Assembly (NCBI GenBank): GCA_903835185.1
Contig: CAILLX010000163.1
Span: 1 to 64,000, forward strand
Source: an uncultured bacterium
GTDB lineage: Bacteria > Cyanobacteriota > Vampirovibrionia > Obscuribacterales > Obscuribacteraceae
DNA length: 64,000 bases
Direction of reading: 5' to 3'
How positions within the stretch are numbered: the stretch's first letter is position 1; each line of letters opens with the position of its first letter. The notes below the pieces were generated by a model. The model did no database searches and was not told the origin of the DNA. It worked only from the letters and a program-made list of their open reading frames with translations. Position numbers and translations under genes: made by a program. This document shows, piece after piece, positions 59,258 through 64,000 of this stretch.

Positions 59258-60505
59258 ATGATGGCAAGGGTAAACACTTCAGGATCCTTTATGCGAACCG
59301 TATCATCAGTCTTTGCAGCGTTGTTGTTGCTGTCAGCTGTCCCATGCTGTGCAGCTATTCAGACAGACGGGAATGCTCTGGTTCCAGGGTGTAACCAGTT
59401 CGGCGTGAAGTTGTTACAGCTGATCGACAAGTCCTCCGCCGGCAAGAATATCTTAATCTCCAGCTATAGCATCTCTGAAGCAATGAATATGACTGCATCT
59501 GGTGCCTCTGGCGCCAGCACTCGCGAAATTTATGACGTCATTGACGGGAGCAAACTTTCGGCTGAAGCGATTAGTTCTGCAGCAAAGCAGCTCAGAGATT
59601 CATTGCGTGAGTCAACGGACGCTGATCCTAAGGTTAAGATTACAATCGCCAATTCTCTCTGGGTAAGTCAGCAGGTTGTGCTGAAGAAGAGCTTTATCGA
59701 CGAATGTAAATCAATGTATGACGCAATGGTTCGCAATGTCGATTTTGGCACAGCTGCTGCAGTGGACGCTATTAACAACTGGGTTAAGCAAGCAACAATT
59801 GGCAAGATTAGCAAGTTGGTCAGTCGCAGCAATGTGGATAGCTCCACTGTTGCTGTACTCGTCAATGCAATCTATTTTAAGGGGCTCTGGTCAAAACCGT
59901 TCAAGAGTCAGCTCACAACTGATCAGGAGTTCCACAGGACGAACAATGACACCAAAATGGTCAAAATGATGAATGACACCAGGAAGTTTTTGTACGCTTC
60001 CAGTGGAGATGCTGAGATGATTGCTCTTCCTTACGGGCAGGGGCGTATGCGTATGCTTGTAGTCCTGCCTGCCAAAAACCTGACTGCCAGTGCCTTCTTG
60101 TCCAGCCTGAACACTGATAAGCTCATGAATATGAGACGCTCTCTCAATTCTCGTCAGGTCAATCTCCTTCTGCCCAAGTTTAAATTGGAGTTTGGTGTTT
60201 ACTCGCTGCCTCCTGCTTTGAAGATGATGGGCATTAAGGGAATCTTTCGGGGCGGGGAGTTCCAGAAAATGAGTTCAGCTGGAGCCACGTTCCAAGTTAC
60301 AGACGTTCTTCATAAGGCAATCATGGAAGTTGATGAAGAAGGGACGGTGGCTGCAGCTGCAACAGCTGTTTTAATTTCCAGACACGCAGTGCAGTTTGAA
60401 CAACCGCTCGAAATGCGTGTCGATCATCCATTCCTAGTATTCATTGAAGACACCAAATCTGGGATGTTGCTATTCTCGGGGCTTGTTAGAGATCCTCAAT
60501 TTTGA
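59258..60505 (+). CDS. Secreted serpin (serine/cysteine protease inhibitor)
   Basis: A signal peptide (VSSVFAALLLLSAVPCCAAI) is followed by a full-length serpin fold: NILISSYSISEAMNMTASGASGAST, ANSLWVSQQVVLKKSF, NNWVKQATIGKISKLV, AVLVNAIYFKGLWSKPF, LLLPKFKLEF and the C-terminal DHPFLVFIEDTKSGMLLFSGLV. The reactive loop hinge EEGTVAAAATAV has small residues at P15-P9, as in inhibitory serpins. P1 falls on or beside Arg in LISRHAV, which suggests a trypsin-like or caspase-unrelated target. AGGAGG lies 8 bases before ATG 59258. TATACT at 59209-59214 is a possible -10. It converges with the caspase-like operon. Confidence 0.93.
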   Translation: MMARVNTSGSFMRTVSSVFAALLLLSAVPCCAAIQTDGNALVPGCNQFGVKLLQLIDKSSAGKNILISSYSISEAMNMTASGASGASTREIYDVIDGSKLSAEAISSAAKQLRDSLRESTDADPKVKITIANSLWVSQQVVLKKSFIDECKSMYDAMVRNVDFGTAAAVDAINNWVKQATIGKISKLVSRSNVDSSTVAVLVNAIYFKGLWSKPFKSQLTTDQEFHRTNNDTKMVKMMNDTRKFLYASSGDAEMIALPYGQGRMRMLVVLPAKNLTASAFLSSLNTDKLMNMRRSLNSRQVNLLLPKFKLEFGVYSLPPALKMMGIKGIFRGGEFQKMSSAGATFQVTDVLHKAIMEVDEEGTVAAAATAVLISRHAVQFEQPLEMRVDHPFLVFIEDTKSGMLLFSGLVRDPQF

Positions 60506-60561
60506 AAGTGTATAAGCTCAATGTTTGACTATGCAATCAGCAGGAGGGACTTTCTGATCTG

Positions 60562-61311
60562 TTATGGGCTGTAATCACCAGGTTCGGAAGAACGATTATT
60601 GACTCTGGTGTCAGGAAGCGAAAGATGATTGAGAGCCACATCGACGAAGACAAGTGATGACGGATCTCTCTGCACTACATAAGTTGCGCTGTGCTGTTTG
60701 TTGCTGCCAGGCTCTGTTCTGTTTGAATCTGAGCCGACCGAGATTCCGTCTGGTACTCTGGTCAGCCCTTTGCTTAAGGAGATGCTCTGGCGCGAGGACA
60801 ATATCTCTTCAACATTTATTGCCGTGCGAGAGAGGATAAAGACCAGATGCTCAATGCCTGGATTATTGTCGAAGCGAATGAGCCCGTTGCCGGGAAGAAC
60901 ATACTCTTGACCGGCATGGAGCAAATTGTTCTGTGGTGATGCTGGCGATGGGAATAGACGGGCTTGTTTGCCGGTTGTACCTTCAGCTAAGGCGATATAG
61001 GCATAGCCGGTGAAGCTGGTTTTGATATGTATAGCAATACCGTCACCGCTATAAAAAGAATCGTCAGCCGAACAAAGGATGGGGGTTTGTCCGGCGCGGT
61101 GCAATTCAATTGTGTAAGACAGACCGTTGCTTAACACTGCGGACGGTTTGTGTAGCTGCTCGACAAAGAGATCTTTGGCATTTTCATTTGCCGGAGCAAC
61201 TGGCTGCTGCGCGAGCGCACTATGAGCAGTAACAATAACGGTGAGGAAAACAGCCAGGCACAGGTTGACAAGGCAACGTTTTCGACCGGATTGCGTAAAC
61301 TGGTTAGCCAT
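60562..61311 (-). CDS. DUF4384-like secreted protein
   Basis: This protein of about 249 residues has a signal peptide (CLVNLCLAVFLTVIVTAHSALAQ). The beta-rich centre is DGIAIHIKTSFTGYAYIALAEGTTGKQARLFPSPASPQNNLLHAGQEYVLP, the pattern of DUF4384, a domain often attached to or encoded beside caspase-like proteins. The C-terminal 60 residues are polar and variable. ATG 61311 follows the caspase-like stop by one base (TGATATG) with GGAG upstream, so the two are co-translated and probably act together outside the cytoplasm. Confidence 0.75.
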   Translation of the reverse strand: MANQFTQSGRKRCLVNLCLAVFLTVIVTAHSALAQQPVAPANENAKDLFVEQLHKPSAVLSNGLSYTIELHRAGQTPILCSADDSFYSGDGIAIHIKTSFTGYAYIALAEGTTGKQARLFPSPASPQNNLLHAGQEYVLPGNGLIRFDNNPGIEHLVFILSRTAINVEEILSSRQSISLSKGLTRVPDGISVGSDSNRTEPGSNKQHSATYVVQRDPSSLVFVDVALNHLSLPDTRVNNRSSEPGDYSP

Positions 61312-61312
61312 A

Positions 61313-63298
61313 TCACTCCGTTGTAGACGAGTTGTGAGTTTTTTGTGTGTCCAGCCTGGCGTCGTTGTCCAGCAAGCCGCGTCCTGACCAGTGCCCTGCC
61401 AGCAGTGGTGTCTGTTTGTTAGCAAAGTCGCTCAGAACCTCCTGAGATACTTTATTCCGCAGTTGTGTAAATATGTTGTGAAAGTCCTGATATTGCGGGT
61501 TCTGCTCTAATGTCTCAATTAACTGCCGAGTAAAGACTGCATTTTGATACCGTTTCGATTCCCACGAACGTTCGTTGCAATCACTTGATGAGACGAGGAG
61601 CTGGTAGGCTGAGCTGACAAGGAGATCCGGATCTGCATTGCTGGCTGTGATAGCACCAGGGGCACCGAGACCGCCGGCATAACAGGTGTCGAGTATAACA
61701 AAGGCGTGTCTTTTCTTGAGCTTGCTGCGCACCATCCGTACTATGCTCTGCATCGGCATTGATGTTGTGAAAAGATGATCCAGGCTGGTGTCATAAGTGA
61801 CAACAGAGTTTGAGGCGCCCAGCTCTTTGTATGCAGGAGTTCCATGTGAAGAGATAAAGACAAAGACTAAATCGCCCGGATGTGTGACTGCAGGCAGCCA
61901 GCTGCCAGCCAGGCAGTCAGTAATTGCTGCTCTGGTAGCATTGCTGTTCAGGAGAGTCTTTATATGATCCGGCTTAAAGCCAGCTTTAGCGATGAGAAAC
62001 TGTTCCAGATCCTGGGCATCTTTGGCCGGGTAGTGCAGGTAATGAATCTGCGGGTCAGCAAACTGTGAGACTCCCACAACCATCGCCCAGCGGTCGTGTA
62101 CTGTCTCGGCTACCGGGGTTGAGCTTTCCGTAAAGCCAAAAATATGGTCAAGATGTTTCTTGAGCGTATGCAAATGGCTGGCTTCATCAGCAAAACTGAG
62201 AGCGTATTGACGATCAGCAGAAGCAGTAGCTTTCTGTCCCAGGCGCTCACGGCAATAAGAACGCCAGAGCGAGGCTTGAGCTGCTTCCAGGCGGTTGCCG
62301 CGCTGAATTGGAGAACGCTCCAGACCGACCAGAGATCTTGTCAGATGTCGATCTGCCTGGTCATACTGCCCGGCTAGTGCTGCCACTACACCCAGTGATT
62401 CGTCGGCAAGCGGATCGAGCTCTTTTGTTGCAGGGGAATTCAGCTCTGTTTTAGCAAGTTCTATTTGGTGGCGGGCAGGCTGCTGTTGATTGCTCAGTGC
62501 ATAAGCAAATGCTAGTGCTCTGTGCAGATGTCCGCGAGTTTCTGCAGTTGGTGCTTGTGCTGCTGCTCTTTCAAGCCAGGCAATTGCCTGCTCCTCTTTC
62601 TTTTGTGCGATATACAGATCCCCAAGATAATAAGTGGCATAGGAGTTGTCTGGTTCGTTTTCCAGGCACTGCTTCAGCTCATTTTCAGCTTTCTGGTAGT
62701 CGCCTGACCAGAAAGAGGCACACCCTGAATAGAAATAGAGATCGCCCAACTGAGTTTTCTGGTCAGGATTAGCCTCTGCTATGGACAGAGCCAGCCTGGC
62801 GCAATGGGCTGAGGACACCGGCTGTCCGAAGCAAAGATAAAAGATAGCAGAACTTTTGTATGAGTTTAATTTGGCACTTTTAAGAGGTGTCCGGGCTGCC
62901 TGCAAAGAGGCAGCTCCTGGCAACTCCAGCGCATCCACAATCATCTGCCACTCAAGCAAGTTTGCGTCTGACTGTTCATACAGATCATTAAGCTCATCGT
63001 CATTCTTGCGGAAAGTCTCGACATCATAACTGTCTGCTGCTTTGAGATGAGACAAGATATGTTCTTGAACTGAGCGTGCCAGAAGGCTGGATCTTTGAGC
63101 GCAACTAAGAATGCGAGCAGATGCCTCGCCTGAGGCAATTTTGAGCTTCGGCTCGGGTGTGATTAAAGGTGGCTGTGCACGCAGGAGCCCTTTACTGTTC
63201 TCCTGTGCGTAAGCAGCAGGAGACAGGAGCAGAAAAGAAACAGCAAGACAGACCAGAGCAGTAAAACTCTTGACAAAAGCTCTACCAGCTAGTGACAT
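61313..63298 (-). CDS. Secreted TPR and caspase-like (peptidase C14) protein
   Basis: A signal peptide (SFTALVCLAVSFLLLSPAAYA) leads a TPR-rich region (about residues 140-380; for example YYLGDLYIAQKKEEQAIAWLERAAAQAP). A C-terminal caspase-hemoglobinase domain follows: WAMVVGVSQFADPQIHYLHYPAKDAQDLEQFL, catalytic H485 in FVFISSHGTPAY and catalytic C539 in FVILDTCYAGG. Both dyad residues are present, so it may be active. Prokaryotic C14 proteins (orthocaspases) usually cut after Arg/Lys. It is followed directly by the DUF4384-like gene and preceded 31 bp upstream by an unknown gene on the same strand. Confidence 0.9.
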   Translation of the reverse strand: MSLAGRAFVKSFTALVCLAVSFLLLSPAAYAQENSKGLLRAQPPLITPEPKLKIASGEASARILSCAQRSSLLARSVQEHILSHLKAADSYDVETFRKNDDELNDLYEQSDANLLEWQMIVDALELPGAASLQAARTPLKSAKLNSYKSSAIFYLCFGQPVSSAHCARLALSIAEANPDQKTQLGDLYFYSGCASFWSGDYQKAENELKQCLENEPDNSYATYYLGDLYIAQKKEEQAIAWLERAAAQAPTAETRGHLHRALAFAYALSNQQQPARHQIELAKTELNSPATKELDPLADESLGVVAALAGQYDQADRHLTRSLVGLERSPIQRGNRLEAAQASLWRSYCRERLGQKATASADRQYALSFADEASHLHTLKKHLDHIFGFTESSTPVAETVHDRWAMVVGVSQFADPQIHYLHYPAKDAQDLEQFLIAKAGFKPDHIKTLLNSNATRAAITDCLAGSWLPAVTHPGDLVFVFISSHGTPAYKELGASNSVVTYDTSLDHLFTTSMPMQSIVRMVRSKLKKRHAFVILDTCYAGGLGAPGAITASNADPDLLVSSAYQLLVSSSDCNERSWESKRYQNAVFTRQLIETLEQNPQYQDFHNIFTQLRNKVSQEVLSDFANKQTPLLAGHWSGRGLLDNDARLDTQKTHNSSTTE

Positions 63299-63329
63299 GC
63301 CTGAAAGCAGTTGTATCTGCTCCTTTTAG

Positions 63330-63788
63330 CTACTGCGGTGGTATGAGAGATGGGCAGCTTTTTGCTTTAGCTAATATCTCCTGGTGATACTGGCTGTATT
63401 TGGCAGCTGTATGCTCGGCTGGGAGCAAGACGCGCTCTTTGTCGTAAGCTGCTGCGGCAGGATCTTTCCAGGCGTCATAAGGGAAATCCCAGCTCTTATT
63501 GCGGCGGTACCAGAGTTCAATCGCCTCCGGTTTCCACACTAGAAGCATCGGTAGCGGGCGTCCCTCATCATATTTTTCAGTCAAATATAACAACCAGGAG
63601 AGGTTAAGCTTAATCTGCATTCCGCCTGGAAAAACCTTGACCTCATGATCCTTAATTGCCTCAATGATGTCAGGAGCACAGTTGTGCACTGCAACGAGCG
63701 TTTTTTCTCCTTGCCGGCACCAGGGAATAGTCTTTAAGAATTCCAGAAAGTTCTGGCAGCTCACGCAGGTGCTTACTGCTTCAGCCAT
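63330..63788 (-). CDS. Hypothetical protein, first gene of the caspase-like operon
   Basis: A protein of 152 residues with no signal peptide or membrane helix. It has paired cysteines at the start (STCVSCQNFLEFL) and a conserved-looking acidic/aromatic part (IELWYRRNKSWDFPYDAWKDPAAAAYDKERVLLP). It includes FPGGMQIKLNLSWLLYLTEKYDEGRPLPMLLVWKPEAIELW, which suggests a small mixed alpha/beta domain. AAGGAG precedes ATG 63788. A thioredoxin-like fold is possible from the C-x2-C and strand order but is not demonstrated. Not recognised. Confidence 0.6.
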   Translation of the reverse strand: MAEAVSTCVSCQNFLEFLKTIPWCRQGEKTLVAVHNCAPDIIEAIKDHEVKVFPGGMQIKLNLSWLLYLTEKYDEGRPLPMLLVWKPEAIELWYRRNKSWDFPYDAWKDPAAAAYDKERVLLPAEHTAAKYSQYHQEILAKAKSCPSLIPPQ

Positions 63789-64000
63789 TATTACAAGCTC
63801 CTTGATCCAAAAGTAGTTGTCGCTCATTAGTGTAACCGCCTCCGGGAGGCAAGACCTGAAATGTTACTGCTTGGCATCTCGATATTGCCCTGGCTCATAC
63901 CTTTCTCGTGAGATGCTCGAACTGCTGGTGCAGGATGACAATCCTTGATGTTGCTTATAGAGCTCAGCAAACTTTGAGGAGACTCACTCTGTCTTCAGAA

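Noticed and set aside
63828..64000. Hairpin GCCTCCGGGAGGC and a 54-codon minus-strand frame at the right edge
   Set aside because: The stem has a 1-base loop and is not followed by T; the frame has no start with a ribosome binding site and no family likeness.
1..64000. CRISPR arrays, rRNA, tRNA, prophage or conjugation genes
   Set aside because: No regularly spaced direct repeats, no tRNA-like clover-leaf with a conserved TTCGA-type arm, and no phage or conjugation proteins were found.

Overview
The window reads as chromosomal DNA of a Gram-negative (diderm), heterotrophic, at least facultatively anaerobic bacterium. A TolC-type outer-membrane channel, a periplasmic adaptor and a giant cyclic beta-glucan synthase argue for a double membrane. 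A group 3b [NiFe] hydrogenase, tyrosine phenol-lyase, tryptophanase and an iron-sulfur/NO-stress repair protein argue for fermentative life with oxygen fluctuation. A cyanobacterial (SmtA)-type metallothionein together with a secreted caspase-like protein would fit a non-photosynthetic relative of cyanobacteria (Vampirovibrionia/Obscuribacterales), but that placement is inference only. No rRNA, tRNA, CRISPR array or prophage was seen.

Layout. 1-141: the 3' end of an insertion sequence (transposase C-terminus). 0.5-2.8 kb: a DUF2939-like membrane protein and a rubredoxin/ScdA_N/hemerythrin protein. 2.8-11.6 kb: a 2911-residue NdvB/ChvB-type glucan synthase. 11.8-20.0 kb: a complete YbhFSR-type drug-efflux module (two permeases, a fused double ATPase and a HlyD-like adaptor on the minus strand; TetR and a TolC-like channel on the plus strand), divergent around a nested palindromic operator. 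20.0-23.0 kb: a tnaA-tpl operon (tryptophanase, then tyrosine phenol-lyase). 23.3-26.1 kb: a CDF metal exporter, an HxlR regulator and an AmrS-like radical-SAM enzyme. 26.3-31.8 kb: large poorly known proteins, one with a papain-like Q-C-H-N set and one secreted metzincin-like. 31.9-37.8 kb: a sugar-type transporter, a DUF2934 protein, HypF, a metallothionein, a PH-like membrane protein and a TauE/SafE protein.

37.9-46.7 kb is the most coherent accessory block: a globin-coupled sensor histidine kinase, a NarL-type response regulator, two universal stress proteins, a hydrogenase maturation protease and the four subunits of a group 3b hydrogenase. It resembles a dormancy/hypoxia (Dos-like) regulon gathered at one locus. 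47.0-59.0 kb is a compact purFECDNLQMH operon covering most of the route from PRPP to IMP (purB and purK are not here; HypF lies upstream at 34-36.5 kb). 59.3-63.8 kb: a secreted serpin convergent with an operon for a secreted caspase-like TPR protein, a DUF4384-like protein and an unknown protein. 63.8-64.0 kb holds no gene I can support.

Two related palindromic elements of about 104 bp with terminal inverted repeats and 8-bp target duplications flank the purine operon. One of them landed exactly on the stop codon of the hydrogenase large subunit. A third relative lies between the sensor kinase and its response regulator.
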